DNA from: Pseudonocardia ammonioxydans
GTDB taxonomy: Bacteria > Actinomycetota > Actinomycetes > Mycobacteriales > Pseudonocardiaceae
Length of the DNA: 64,000 nt
Direction of reading: 5' to 3'
NCBI RefSeq assembly: GCF_900115005.1
Contig: NZ_FOUY01000029.1
Location: 23,486-87,485, forward strand
The notes under the pieces were generated by a model. It was not told the DNA's origin. It did no database searches and saw nothing but the letters and a program-made list of their open reading frames with translations. Shown here piece by piece: positions 1 through 8,349 of the stretch. The first letter of the stretch is position 1; each line of letters starts with the position of its first letter. Made by a program: the position numbers and the translations under genes.

Positions 1-626
1 GTGACGCTCACCCCGGCCAGCTCCGCCGGATCGTCCACGTCGCTGACCAGCGACGACTCCGGGTCACGGGGGTCGCCGTCGTAGAGGCCGTCGACGTCGG
101 AGAGCAGCACCAGCGCGTCCGCTCCCACGATGTGGGCGACCAGCGCGGCGAGGCGGTCGTTGTCGCCGACCCGGATCTCGGCGGTGGCGACCGTGTCGTT
201 CTCGTTCACCACCGGCAGCGACCCGAGCTGCAGCAACCGTTCCAGGGTGCGCTGGGCATTGCGGTAGTTGGACCGGCGGATCATGTCGTCCGCGGTGAGC
301 AGCACCTGGCCGATGCCCTGCCCGTACCGGGCGAACGACGCCGAGTACGCGTGCGCCAGCAGCAGCTGGCCGACCGACGCCGCAGCCTGCTGGGTGGCGA
401 GGTCCCGCGGACGCCGGCGCAGCTGCAGCGGTGCGAGCCCGGCCGCGATGGCACCCGACGACACGAGCACGACCTGGCTCCCGGCCTCGCGCCGGGCCAT
501 GAGCGCATCGACCAGCGCGTCGAGCCGGGCCGGGTCGAGACCGCCGGTCAGGCTGGTCAGCGACGACGACCCGACCTTGACGACGATCCGGCGGGCGGCG
601 CCGATCGCGGATCTGGTGGGACTCAT
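1..626 (-). CDS. proB: Glutamate 5-kinase, C-terminal part outside the window
   Basis: Cytosolic enzyme of the first step of proline synthesis: it phosphorylates glutamate with ATP to glutamyl-5-phosphate. The first 208 codons are visible and the gene runs off the window at base 1. The amino-acid-kinase core is clear: RIVVKVGSSS at residues 13-22 (phosphate-binding), VLVSSGAIAAG at 53-63, and NENDTVATAEIRVGDND starting at 141 (substrate loop). The usual C-terminal PUA domain, if present, would lie in the missing part. The ATG at 626 is only four bases past the obg stop, so it is read from the same transcript as obg, the common actinobacterial order. Very sure of the identity. Confidence 0.96.
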   Translation of the reverse strand, partial: MSPTRSAIGAARRIVVKVGSSSLTSLTGGLDPARLDALVDALMARREAGSQVVLVSSGAIAAGLAPLQLRRRPRDLATQQAAASVGQLLLAHAYSASFARYGQGIGQVLLTADDMIRRSNYRNAQRTLERLLQLGSLPVVNENDTVATAEIRVGDNDRLAALVAHIVGADALVLLSDVDGLYDGDPRDPESSLVSDVDDPAELAGVSV

Positions 627-630
627 CCCG

Positions 631-2130
631 TCACTCGTCGAGCCGGCGGTCCGAGGCGTAGTGCGCCCCGGCCGCGAGCTCGGCGTCGGACAGGTGCGCA
701 CGGCGCGCCGCCCGGTCCTGCTTGCGCTGCTCCGCGCCGACCCGCCCGTCCTGCTCCAGACGGATGTCGCTGCCGCGACCGGTCATCAGGGCCGCCACGC
801 CCGCCGGTGTGGACGGCTCCCAGTCGAAGGTGACCTCGCCGATCGTGACCGGGCAGCCCGGCACGGCCCCGGCCTTCGCCAGCGCCTCCTCGACCCCGAG
901 CCGGGCGAGCCGGTCGGCCAGGTAGCCGACGGCCTCGTCGTTGTCGAAGTTGGTCTGCCGGATCCAGCGCTCGGGCCGCTCCCCGCGCACGACGAACCCG
1001 TCCTCGATCGCGGTGTCCTGCTCGATGGTGAAGCCGGTGTCGTCGACCGCCCGCGGCCGGATCACGGTGCGGGTCGGCTCGGCCACGGGCTCCGCGGCGC
1101 GGGCCGCCGCGACCCGCTCGGCGATGGCGAACGTCAGCTCCCGCAACCCGGTCCGGGCCGCGGTGGAGATCGGGAGCACCGGCCAGCCGAACCGCTCGGT
1201 GAGGTCCTCGCGGACCATGTCCACCAGATCGGCCGCGTCCGGGACGTCGATCTTGTTCAGGGCGATCAGCCGCGGCCGCTGGTCGATCCGCTCGCCCAGC
1301 GCGCTGGTGCCGAGCATGTCGGCGTAGTGGGCGAGCTCGGTCTCGAGCGCCTCGATGTCGGACACCGGGTCGCGGTCGGTCTCGAACGTCGCGCAGTCCA
1401 CGACGTGCACCAGGACCGCGCAGCGCTCGATGTGCCGGAGGAACTCCAGCCCCAGGCCGCGGCCGTCGGCCGCGCCCGGGATCAACCCGGGAACGTCCGC
1501 CACGGTGAACGTCTCGTCGCCCGCGCTGACCACACCGAGCTGCGGGACGAGCGTCGTGAACGGGTAGTCCGCGATCTTCGGCCGGGCCGCGGAGAGCGCC
1601 GCGACCAGCGACGACTTGCCCGCACTCGGGAAGCCGACCAGGCCGACGTCGGCCAGCGAACGCAGCTCGAGAGTGTAGTTGATCTCCTCGCCGGGCTCGC
1701 CGAGCAGCGCGAAGCCGGGCGCCTTGCGCGCGGTGGAGGCGAGCGCGGCGTTGCCGAGCCCACCCCGGCCGCCCTGGGCCGCGACGAACCGGGTACCGCC
1801 GCCGACCAGGTCGGCGACGACCTCACCGTCGGCGTCGAGGATCACCGTGCCGTCGGGGACGCGCAGCTCCAGGTCGGGGGCGTTCGCCCCGTTCTTGAAC
1901 GAGCCCTGGCCCTGGGTGCCGCTCTTCGCGACGGCGTGCGGGCGGTGGTGGTAGTCGAGCAGCGTGTGCACGCCCGGGTCGACGACGAGGACGACCGAGC
2001 CGCCCCGTCCGCCGTTGCCCCCGTCGGGGCCGCCGAGCGGCTTGAACTTCTCGCGATGCACCGAGGCGCAGCCGTTGCCCCCGGCCCCCGCGGTCGCATG
2101 CAGCACGACGCGGTCCACGAACCGGGACAT
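631..2130 (-). CDS. obg: Obg-family GTPase (CgtA), ribosome assembly and stress
   Basis: Essential GTPase acting on the 50S subunit during ribosome maturation and stress adaptation. The 499-residue protein has the three Obg parts: a glycine-rich N-terminal fold (residues 1-160, runs such as GGPDGGNGGRGG), a GTPase domain with P-loop GFPSAGKSS at 166-173, DVPG at 212-215 and NKID near 290, and a C-terminal OCT domain (about 345-430). A charged tail after 440 is usual in actinobacteria. The ATG at 2130 has a good GGAGG site upstream. It lies between rpmA and proB in one leftward operon. Nothing is missing from the GTP-binding motifs. Confidence 0.97.
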   Translation of the reverse strand: MSRFVDRVVLHATAGAGGNGCASVHREKFKPLGGPDGGNGGRGGSVVLVVDPGVHTLLDYHHRPHAVAKSGTQGQGSFKNGANAPDLELRVPDGTVILDADGEVVADLVGGGTRFVAAQGGRGGLGNAALASTARKAPGFALLGEPGEEINYTLELRSLADVGLVGFPSAGKSSLVAALSAARPKIADYPFTTLVPQLGVVSAGDETFTVADVPGLIPGAADGRGLGLEFLRHIERCAVLVHVVDCATFETDRDPVSDIEALETELAHYADMLGTSALGERIDQRPRLIALNKIDVPDAADLVDMVREDLTERFGWPVLPISTAARTGLRELTFAIAERVAAARAAEPVAEPTRTVIRPRAVDDTGFTIEQDTAIEDGFVVRGERPERWIRQTNFDNDEAVGYLADRLARLGVEEALAKAGAVPGCPVTIGEVTFDWEPSTPAGVAALMTGRGSDIRLEQDGRVGAEQRKQDRAARRAHLSDAELAAGAHYASDRRLDE

Positions 2131-2168
2131 ACTCGGTGCCTCCTCGATCTCGAGTCCTCAGACGACGA

Positions 2169-2199
2169 ACGGCGGGCCACCCGTGGGGTGACCCGCCGT
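2169..2199 (-). terminator. Hairpin between rpmA and obg
   Basis: GGCGGGCCACCC (2171-2182) pairs with GGGTGACCCGCC (2186-2197) around a 3-base loop, with two more outer pairs and one mismatch. It follows rpmA by about 30 bases and has no T run. It may end part of the ribosomal-protein transcript so that obg and proB are made at a lower level; that role is inferred. Confidence 0.5.
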
Positions 2200-2228
2200 C
2201 GGCGCTGACTGTTGCTGGCGCGGGTCGC

Positions 2229-2486
2229 TCAGACCTCGGCCGGCACGATGTTGACGGTCTTGCGACCACGCTTGGTGCCGAACGCCACGCTCCCGGCGGC
2301 GAGGGCGAACAGCGTGTCGTCGCCACCCCGGCCGACGTTGACCCCCGGGTGGAAGGCGGTGCCGCGCTGGCGGACCAGGATCTCACCCGCGTTGACGGCC
2401 TGCCCGCCGAAACGCTTCACACCGAGGCGCTTCGCGTTGGAGTCGCGGCCGTTACGGGAGTTGGACGCACCCTTCTTCGTTGCCAT
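2229..2486 (-). CDS. rpmA: 50S ribosomal protein L27
   Basis: Ribosomal protein of the large subunit near the peptidyl-transferase centre. The 85-residue product has the L27 signature: N-terminal MATKKGASNSRNGRDSNAKR followed by a conserved core with GEILVRQRGT and HPGVNVGRGGDDTLFA. The N-terminus starts directly with the mature-type ATKKG sequence, so there is no Firmicutes-type cleaved leader. ATG at 2486 has AAGGAG upstream. It follows rplU by 11 bases, the normal L21-L27 pair. Confidence 0.98.
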   Translation of the reverse strand: MATKKGASNSRNGRDSNAKRLGVKRFGGQAVNAGEILVRQRGTAFHPGVNVGRGGDDTLFALAAGSVAFGTKRGRKTVNIVPAEV

Positions 2487-2497
2487 GACGCGGCTCC

Positions 2498-2803
2498 TTA
2501 CTTGCCGATCGCGGTGACCTGGACCTTCGTCAGCGGCTGGCGGTGGCCCTGACGCTTGTGGTACCCGGTCTTGTTCTTGAACTTGTGGATCCGGATCTTC
2601 GGACCCTTCGTGTGCTCGACGACCGTGGCGGTCACCGCGGAGGTGAGGCCGGTGGCTTCGGTGGTCACCTGGTCGCCGTCGACGAGCAGCACGGCGGGCA
2701 GGCTGATCTCGGCGCCGGGCTCACCGTCGATCTTCTCGACGGTGACCACGTCGTCGACGGCCACCTTGTACTGCTTGCCGCCGGTCTTGACGATCGCGTA
2801 CAT
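2498..2803 (-). CDS. rplU: 50S ribosomal protein L21
   Basis: Large-subunit ribosomal protein binding 23S rRNA. The start was set at the ATG at 2803 giving MYAIVKTGGKQYKV, the universal L21 N-terminus, and a product of 101 residues, the usual length. The frame is open further upstream but that extension has no homology character. The C-terminal KFKNKTGYHKRQGHRQPLT motif binds rRNA. It sits 164 bases downstream of the rne stop and 11 bases before rpmA, so L21 and L27 form one transcript. The 2804-2967 gap should hold the promoter or leader of this pair; I see no strong hairpin in it. Confidence 0.97.
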   Translation of the reverse strand: MYAIVKTGGKQYKVAVDDVVTVEKIDGEPGAEISLPAVLLVDGDQVTTEATGLTSAVTATVVEHTKGPKIRIHKFKNKTGYHKRQGHRQPLTKVQVTAIGK

Positions 2804-2967
2804 CGCTGACGCACGACTCCTGAAAATCGGGGGCACTCCGCTGGAGCGCGCTCTGGTCTCCACAGCTCGCACCGGGAACCGGCGCGCACGCCAGAGCCCC
2901 CAGATCTGAGCACAGAGGCCTGGCTTCTGTCGGTCAAGGGTACGCGACCCCGCTGGCGGGGCCGCAC

Positions 2968-5900
2968 TCACCCCCCGTCCTGGGGCGGGCCCGCCGGGCG
3001 GGAGGCCGCCCGGCGCGGACGGCGGGGCCGGGACGCGGCCGGCTCCGGCTGGGCGGGGACGGCCGGAGCCGCACCACCGGCCGGACCGGCCACCTCGTCC
3101 CGGGACGCGGCCGGGGTGGTCTCCCCCGCCGCGGAGGTGGTGATGACGACCGGGTCGACACCCCGCTGCGGGGAGCCGGCCGACCGGCTGACCCGGCGCC
3201 GGCGCGGTGCCGGTGCCGCCGGGGTGTCCGGGGTCGTCGCCGCCGGGGTGTCCGGGGTCGTCGCCGCGCCGGCGCCACCGGGCTGGGTGGCCCCGCTCGG
3301 GGCGCTACCGGTCGGAGCGGTGCCGGTGGTGGCGCCGGTGCCTGCCGCGGCGGTACCGGCCGGGGCGTCCGGCGCGGGCCCGGTCGATCCGCTCGGGGCC
3401 CGGTCGACCGTGCCGGGCGCGGGGGTCGCCGTCCCGGACGCGGTGGTTCCGCTGCCGGGGGCGGCCGTGCCGGTGAGCTCGCCGACCGGCTCGGCCACCG
3501 CGGTCCCGGTGTCCGGGTCGCCGCCCGGCTCGGGTGCCGGCGCGGCGTCGAGAACCGTGCTGTCGGCCGTGGCGGGAACGGTCTCCTCCGCAGCGGCGGG
3601 AGCAGCCCCGTCCGCAGCGGCGGGGGCAGCGTTGTCCGCAGCGGCAGGGACAGCGTTGTCCGCAGCGGCGGGAGCAGCGTTGTCCGCAGCGGCAGGGGCA
3701 GGGGCGCCCGGCTTCCCGGCCCCGGCGGCCGGTGCGTTCCCGGCCGGAGCCGGCGCGTCGGCAGCGGGACTGCCGGCGGTCGCGGCCTCGTCGCCCTTGG
3801 CGCTGCGGCCCGCGGCGACCGCGGCCACCCCGGCGACGGCGCTGGTGGTGTCCACCGGACGGTCGGCGTGACCGTTCCGCTCGGAGCCACTGTGTTGGGA
3901 CCCACTGTGTTCGGACCCACTGCGGTCGGACCCGCTGCGGTCGGCGCCGGTGTTCCCGCCGCCGTTCGCCCCGGAGTCCCCGCCGTTCCCACGACGACGC
4001 CGGCGGCGTCCGCCACCGTCGCTGCCCTGGGAACCGTTGGAGCCGTTGCCGTTGCCGTTGTTGCCGTCGCCGTTGCCGTTGCCACGGCCGTTGCCGCCGT
4101 GCGAGTGATCCGCCGCCGGGTCGGTCGAGACGATCACGCCCCGGCCCCGGCAGTGCTCGCACTGGGTGGAGAAGTGCTCCAGCAGCCCGCCACCGACCCG
4201 CTTGCGGGTCATCTGCACCAGACCCAGCGACGTCACCTCGGCCACCTGGTGGCGGGTGCGGTCACGGGCCAGGCACTCGGTGAGCCGGCGCAGCACCAGG
4301 TCCCGGTTGGCCTCCAGGACCATGTCGATGAAGTCGACGACGATGATCCCGCCGATGTCGCGGAGCCGCAGCTGGCGGACGACCTCCTCGGCCGCCTCCA
4401 GGTTGTTGCGGGTCACGGTCTCCTCGAGGTTGCCCCCGGAGCCGGTGAACTTTCCGGTGTTGACGTCGACGACGGTCATCGCCTCGGTCCGGTCGATCAC
4501 CAGGGTGCCGCCCGAGGGCAGCCACACCTTGCGGTCCAGCGCCTTGAGCAGCTGCTCGTCGATCCGGTACTCGGTGAACACGTCGGACGGCCCGGTGTGC
4601 CGGTGCATGCGGTCCACCAGCTCCGGCGCCACGTGCTCGACGTAGCCGGAGACGGTGTCCCAGGCGTCGGCCCCGGACACGATCAGCTTCGAGAAGTCCT
4701 CGTTGAACTGGTCGCGCACGACCTTGACCAGCATGTCCGGCTCCTCGTACAGGAGCGTCGGCGCCTTGGGCGCGCCCGGGCCGGTCTTCTGCGACTTCTC
4801 CTTGACGACCTCCCACTGCGCCTGCAGCCGGCGGACGTCGCGCTCGAGCGCCTCGTGCGAGACCCCCTCGGAGGCCGTCCGGATGATCACCCCGGCCTCG
4901 GACGGGACGATCTCCTTGAGCATCTCCTTGAGCCGCTTGCGCTCGGTGTCGGGCAGCTTGCGGGAGATCCCGGCCGCGCCGCCGGAGGGCACGTAGACCA
5001 GGAACCGGCCGGCGAGGGAGATCTGGGTGGTCAGCCGGGCGCCCTTGTGCCCGACCGGGTCCTTGGTGACCTGCACCAGCACCTGGTCGCCGGAGGACAG
5101 CGCCTGCTCGATCTTGCGAGCCTTGCCGTTGAGGCCCGCGGCATCCCAGTTGACCTCGCCGGCGTAGAGCACCGCGTTGCGGCCGCGGCCGATGTCGACG
5201 AAGGCCGCCTCCATCGAGGGCAGCACGTTCTGGACGCGGCCGAGGTAGATGTTGCCGACCATGCTCGCGCTGCCGGTGCCGCCACCGGTGATGAAGTGCT
5301 CGACGAGGACGTCGTCCTCCAGCACCCCGATCTCGGTGCGGTCGGCCAGCTGGCGGATCACCATCTGCCGGTCGACCGACTCCCGGCGGGCCAGGAACTC
5401 GGCCTCGGACAGGATCGGCGGGCGGCGGCGCCCGGCGTCCCGGCCGTCCCGCCGGCGCTGGCGCTTGGCCTCGAGCCGGGTCGAGCCGCGGACGCCCTGG
5501 ACGCCGTCGTCGGTGGACTCGGCGCGGGCCTCGCGGACCTTGGTGACGGTGTTCGGCGGGTCGTCCTCCGACCGCTCGTCGACGTCGGAGCCCCCACGAC
5601 GGCGCCGACGGCGCCGGCGCCGGGACCCGGCCGAGGACTGCTCGTCGTCCCCGGAGTCGCCGTCGGTCTCGTCCGAGCCGCTCTCGTCCGACCCGTCGGA
5701 GCCCCCGGAGTCGGTGTCCCCGGTGTCCCCGGAGTCCTCGCCGGCGTCGCAGTCCTGCTCGTCGCCGCCCTTGCCCCGGCCACGTCCGCGGCGGCCGCGG
5801 CGGCGGCGACGGCGGCTGCTGCCCTCGTCATCGGAGTCGTCGCCGTCGTCGTACCCCTCAGCGGAGTCGTCGCCCTCGGCGCCGTGCTCTCCCGAGGCGT

Positions 5901-6738
5901 CGCGGGCCTCGCTGTCCCGGGTGGTGCTGTCCCGGGTGGTGCTGTCCCGGCTGGTGCCGGCTCGGGTGTCGCTGCCCCCGGTGGCCGTCTCACCCTCGGC
6001 GGTGTCGGCAGCGGCGGCCGGCTGTCCGGAACCGGCCTGCGGCTCCTCGCCGGACCCGCCGGTGGCGGGCTCGGTGGACGCGGGGTCCTCGTCGCGCCTC
6101 CTCCGCCGGCCCTTGCGGCCGCTGCGGCCACCGCCGTCCGCGGACGTGGTGTCGTCGCCCTCGCCGGCCCCGGCGGACGGGGCCGCCGGACGGGCCGGCG
6201 CGGCCGGCGCGGTCGGCGCCTGGAACATCGGGACCGCGAAGACGGGCGCGAGCCCGGCCGACGACGTCTCGGCCGGGGCACCGGCGGCACCCTGCCCCGC
6301 GGTGTTCCCGGCGAACGGGTCGTGCCGTGCGGGGGCGCCACCGGAGGGGGCCGCCGGGGCGGCGGTACCGGTCCCGGTCTCGGCTTCGGCCGGCTCCGGC
6401 GCGTCGACCGGCGCCTGGGCATCGCCGAGCCCCGGATCGGGCTCGGCCCCCGACGGCGCGGGCTCCGCGCTCACGCCGGACTGCTGGGGACCCCCGGCAC
6501 CGGCGGCCGCGGGCGCCAGCGCCGCGGCGACCTGCTCGGCCGTCGCACGGATGATGTTGGACTGGACGCTGCGGACCTCGTGGCCGAGCGCGGACAGCGT
6601 CCCGAGGACGTCCTTGCTGGGGCGCCCGAGCAGCTTCGCCAGGGCATGGACCCGCATCTTCTCCGGGAGATCCGGGATGGGGGTGGGCTCACCGGAGGGC
6701 CCGCCGGTGCCGCCGGCGGGCGCGTCGTTCACGGACAT
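2968..6738 (-). CDS. rne: Ribonuclease E/G with IF2-like N-terminal domain
   Basis: Endoribonuclease for mRNA decay and rRNA processing. The 1256-residue protein is modular. Residues 28-75 (MRVHALAKLLGRPSKDVL and following) look like an IF2_N helical domain. Residues 75-440 are low-complexity: acidic Ser/Asp/Glu runs mixed with Arg blocks, a likely RNA-contact and scaffold arm. The catalytic core follows: an S1-type segment (MVGNIYLGRVQNVLPSMEAA), then VVDVNTGKFTG and VVDFIDM carrying the metal-binding Asp residues, then the zinc-link CEHCRGRG. The C-terminal 350 residues are Ala/Pro/Gly/Thr-rich with 8-residue AAPAAADN-type repeats. ATG at 6738 has AAGGAG upstream. Function secure; roles of the disordered arms are inferred. 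Confidence 0.95.
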   Translation of the reverse strand: MSVNDAPAGGTGGPSGEPTPIPDLPEKMRVHALAKLLGRPSKDVLGTLSALGHEVRSVQSNIIRATAEQVAAALAPAAAGAGGPQQSGVSAEPAPSGAEPDPGLGDAQAPVDAPEPAEAETGTGTAAPAAPSGGAPARHDPFAGNTAGQGAAGAPAETSSAGLAPVFAVPMFQAPTAPAAPARPAAPSAGAGEGDDTTSADGGGRSGRKGRRRRRDEDPASTEPATGGSGEEPQAGSGQPAAAADTAEGETATGGSDTRAGTSRDSTTRDSTTRDSEARDASGEHGAEGDDSAEGYDDGDDSDDEGSSRRRRRRGRRGRGRGKGGDEQDCDAGEDSGDTGDTDSGGSDGSDESGSDETDGDSGDDEQSSAGSRRRRRRRRRGGSDVDERSEDDPPNTVTKVREARAESTDDGVQGVRGSTRLEAKRQRRRDGRDAGRRRPPILSEAEFLARRESVDRQMVIRQLADRTEIGVLEDDVLVEHFITGGGTGSASMVGNIYLGRVQNVLPSMEAAFVDIGRGRNAVLYAGEVNWDAAGLNGKARKIEQALSSGDQVLVQVTKDPVGHKGARLTTQISLAGRFLVYVPSGGAAGISRKLPDTERKRLKEMLKEIVPSEAGVIIRTASEGVSHEALERDVRRLQAQWEVVKEKSQKTGPGAPKAPTLLYEEPDMLVKVVRDQFNEDFSKLIVSGADAWDTVSGYVEHVAPELVDRMHRHTGPSDVFTEYRIDEQLLKALDRKVWLPSGGTLVIDRTEAMTVVDVNTGKFTGSGGNLEETVTRNNLEAAEEVVRQLRLRDIGGIIVVDFIDMVLEANRDLVLRRLTECLARDRTRHQVAEVTSLGLVQMTRKRVGGGLLEHFSTQCEHCRGRGVIVSTDPAADHSHGGNGRGNGNGDGNNGNGNGSNGSQGSDGGGRRRRRRGNGGDSGANGGGNTGADRSGSDRSGSEHSGSQHSGSERNGHADRPVDTTSAVAGVAAVAAGRSAKGDEAATAGSPAADAPAPAGNAPAAGAGKPGAPAPAAADNAAPAAADNAVPAAADNAAPAAADGAAPAAAEETVPATADSTVLDAAPAPEPGGDPDTGTAVAEPVGELTGTAAPGSGTTASGTATPAPGTVDRAPSGSTGPAPDAPAGTAAAGTGATTGTAPTGSAPSGATQPGGAGAATTPDTPAATTPDTPAAPAPRRRRVSRSAGSPQRGVDPVVITTSAAGETTPAASRDEVAGPAGGAAPAVPAQPEPAASRPRRPRRAASRPAGPPQDGG
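3593..3706 (-). repeat. 24-bp tandem repeat inside rne (AAPAAADN peptide repeat)
   Basis: The unit CAGCGTTGTCCGCAGCGGC recurs at 3627, 3651 and 3675 (period 24), with more diverged copies on either side. It encodes a repeated eight-residue Ala/Pro-rich peptide in the disordered C-terminal arm of RNase E. Such in-frame repeats usually vary in copy number between strains. Confidence 0.8.
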
Positions 6739-6909
6739 TCAGCTCCTTCGCCCCCGGGCGCCTCACGGGGGAGGCGGCCGCGCAGGGACCTTGCGCGTTC
6801 TCGTTCCGCAGCACGCGCGGGTGCGCGGTGCGGCACACCTGGTGTCGCTGCCCCGGATCTCCGGGGATGGTGCCTCGACGGCGTTCCGGCGGCGATCGCG
6901 CCGTCCGCG

Positions 6910-7725
6910 TCAGGTCCCGGTCGGACGGCCCCGGGTCGCCGGTACCGCACCGAGCGGGTCCACCAGGTCGCCCCCGTCGTCGAGCAGTCCCTGCGCCAAC
7001 CGGGTGGCCGTCACCGGTACCGGCGGCGTCAGGTCTGCGACAACGCTGAGCGCGCCCAGCACGTCGTCGGGTCGAACGGTCGGTGTCGTCTGCCGAACGA
7101 CCGCCGTCAGTATCGCACAGTCGGTGCCCGCCTCCCCGGAACCCGCGACACCCGCCGCCGTGCCGGTCCCGTCGTCACTCACCTGGGGTTCGACGGTCAG
7201 CCCGGCCAGCGCGGCCCGGACGTCGATCTCCTTGCGGCCCGACGGTGTGACACGTGTCACGACGACCGAGTCGCGGGCGAGCAGCGTGGCGACGGCCCGC
7301 TCGACCTCGGCACGGGGCAGCCCGCGCACCTCGAGACGCCACCGGCCCGCGTCGATCCGCTCGGCCAGCGCGGGCGGCTCGGCGACGACGGCCTCGAGCA
7401 CGTCCAGCCCCTCGGGCAGCGCCCGGTCCATCGCCTCGCACACCAGCGCGGGGTCGACCTCGCGGGTCAGCCCCATCTCGACGTACTCGGCCTCGCTCGC
7501 CGCACCGGTGGGGGCGGCACCGACCCAGGACAGCCGCGGGTGCGGGCTGAACCCGTGCGAGTGCGACACCGGGATACCGGCACGGCGTACCGCGCGCTCG
7601 AAGCTGCGGGCGACGTCACGGTGCGACAGGAATCGCAGCCGGCCGCGCTTGGCGAACCGCAGGCGTACCCGCTGCACCGTCGGTGGTGCCGGGTTCGCCG
7701 CCGCTCCGGCCTTCACGCGTGCCAT
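6910..7725 (-). CDS. TIGR03936-family protein (DUF2344), partner of radical SAM protein
   Basis: Uncharacterised protein of 271 residues from an ATG at 7725 (MARVKAG). The core RVRLRFAKRGRLRFLSHRDVARSFERA is the family signature, followed by SHGFSPHPRLSW. In many bacteria this domain is fused to, or encoded beside, a B12-binding radical SAM protein of the TIGR03960 type; here that gene is two genes upstream on the same strand. The pair is thought to act in RNA or ribosome-related modification, but the reaction is not established and I do not assign one. The reading frame extends 22 codons upstream without a better start. Confidence 0.85.
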   Translation of the reverse strand: MARVKAGAAANPAPPTVQRVRLRFAKRGRLRFLSHRDVARSFERAVRRAGIPVSHSHGFSPHPRLSWVGAAPTGAASEAEYVEMGLTREVDPALVCEAMDRALPEGLDVLEAVVAEPPALAERIDAGRWRLEVRGLPRAEVERAVATLLARDSVVVTRVTPSGRKEIDVRAALAGLTVEPQVSDDGTGTAAGVAGSGEAGTDCAILTAVVRQTTPTVRPDDVLGALSVVADLTPPVPVTATRLAQGLLDDGGDLVDPLGAVPATRGRPTGT

Positions 7726-7803
7726 GGGTCCGAGTCTAGGAGCGCACCCGATCGCCGGGACTCCCGGGAGCCGCCGTGGCCGTACCGGCACCCACCGACC
7801 GGC

Positions 7804-8349
7804 TCAGCCGAGCACGAGCAGCGTGTCCCCGGCCGGGCGGAACCCGGCCCGCTGGTAGAAGGCGGCGCTGCCCGCCGTCGGCGCCAGCATCAACCGCCGG
7901 TGACCGCGCTCGCGGGAGTGCGCGACGACCGCCGACAGCAACGCCCGCGGCACCCCGGCCTCGGCGAAAGCGGCCAGGACGAACGCGTTCCCGACCTGTC
8001 CGGTCCGGGCGCCGCGACCGCCGGGGCGGGGCATCTGCACGGTCTCCAGCACGTTGATCGACCCGATCGGGGTCCAGCCGGCCCGGTCGCTGCCCGCCTC
8101 GGCGATCCAGAACGCCCGGCGTGGCTGCTCGACCCGCCACCAGGCCGCGAACGCCTCCTCGAACGAGGGGTCGGCGACCGCCTTCCCTGCCCGCTCCTCG
8201 AGCCACTGCCTGCGGAGCCGGGCCAGGGCCGCCACGTCGCGCTCGTCGGCGACCCGGACCCGCAGCCGGCGGCCGGCGTGCTCCCAGGCCGAGCCGCCCG
8301 GCCGGTCGTCGACGTCGGGGATGGAGGACAGTCCGCTCTGTTCAGGCAC
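7804..8349 (-). CDS. GNAT-family N-acetyltransferase
   Basis: Probable acetyl-CoA-dependent acetyltransferase of 181 residues, substrate unknown. The GNAT fold is seen in the second half: GNAFVLAAFAEAGVPRALLSAVV, then HRRLMLAPTAGSAAFYQRAGFRPAG, the typical C-terminal SxxFYxRxGF motif. No ATG fits; the GTG at 8349 overlaps the end of the upstream radical SAM gene by eight bases, which suggests translational coupling. A start a few codons further up cannot be excluded. The three genes from 10315 down to 6910 probably form one transcript. Confidence 0.8.
   Translation of the reverse strand: MPEQSGLSSIPDVDDRPGGSAWEHAGRRLRVRVADERDVAALARLRRQWLEERAGKAVADPSFEEAFAAWWRVEQPRRAFWIAEAGSDRAGWTPIGSINVLETVQMPRPGGRGARTGQVGNAFVLAAFAEAGVPRALLSAVVAHSRERGHRRLMLAPTAGSAAFYQRAGFRPAGDTLLVLG

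Noticed and set aside
2804..2967. L21 leader RNA (autoregulatory structure)
   Set aside because: The 164-base gap is in the right place, but I could not draw a convincing conserved structure by eye.
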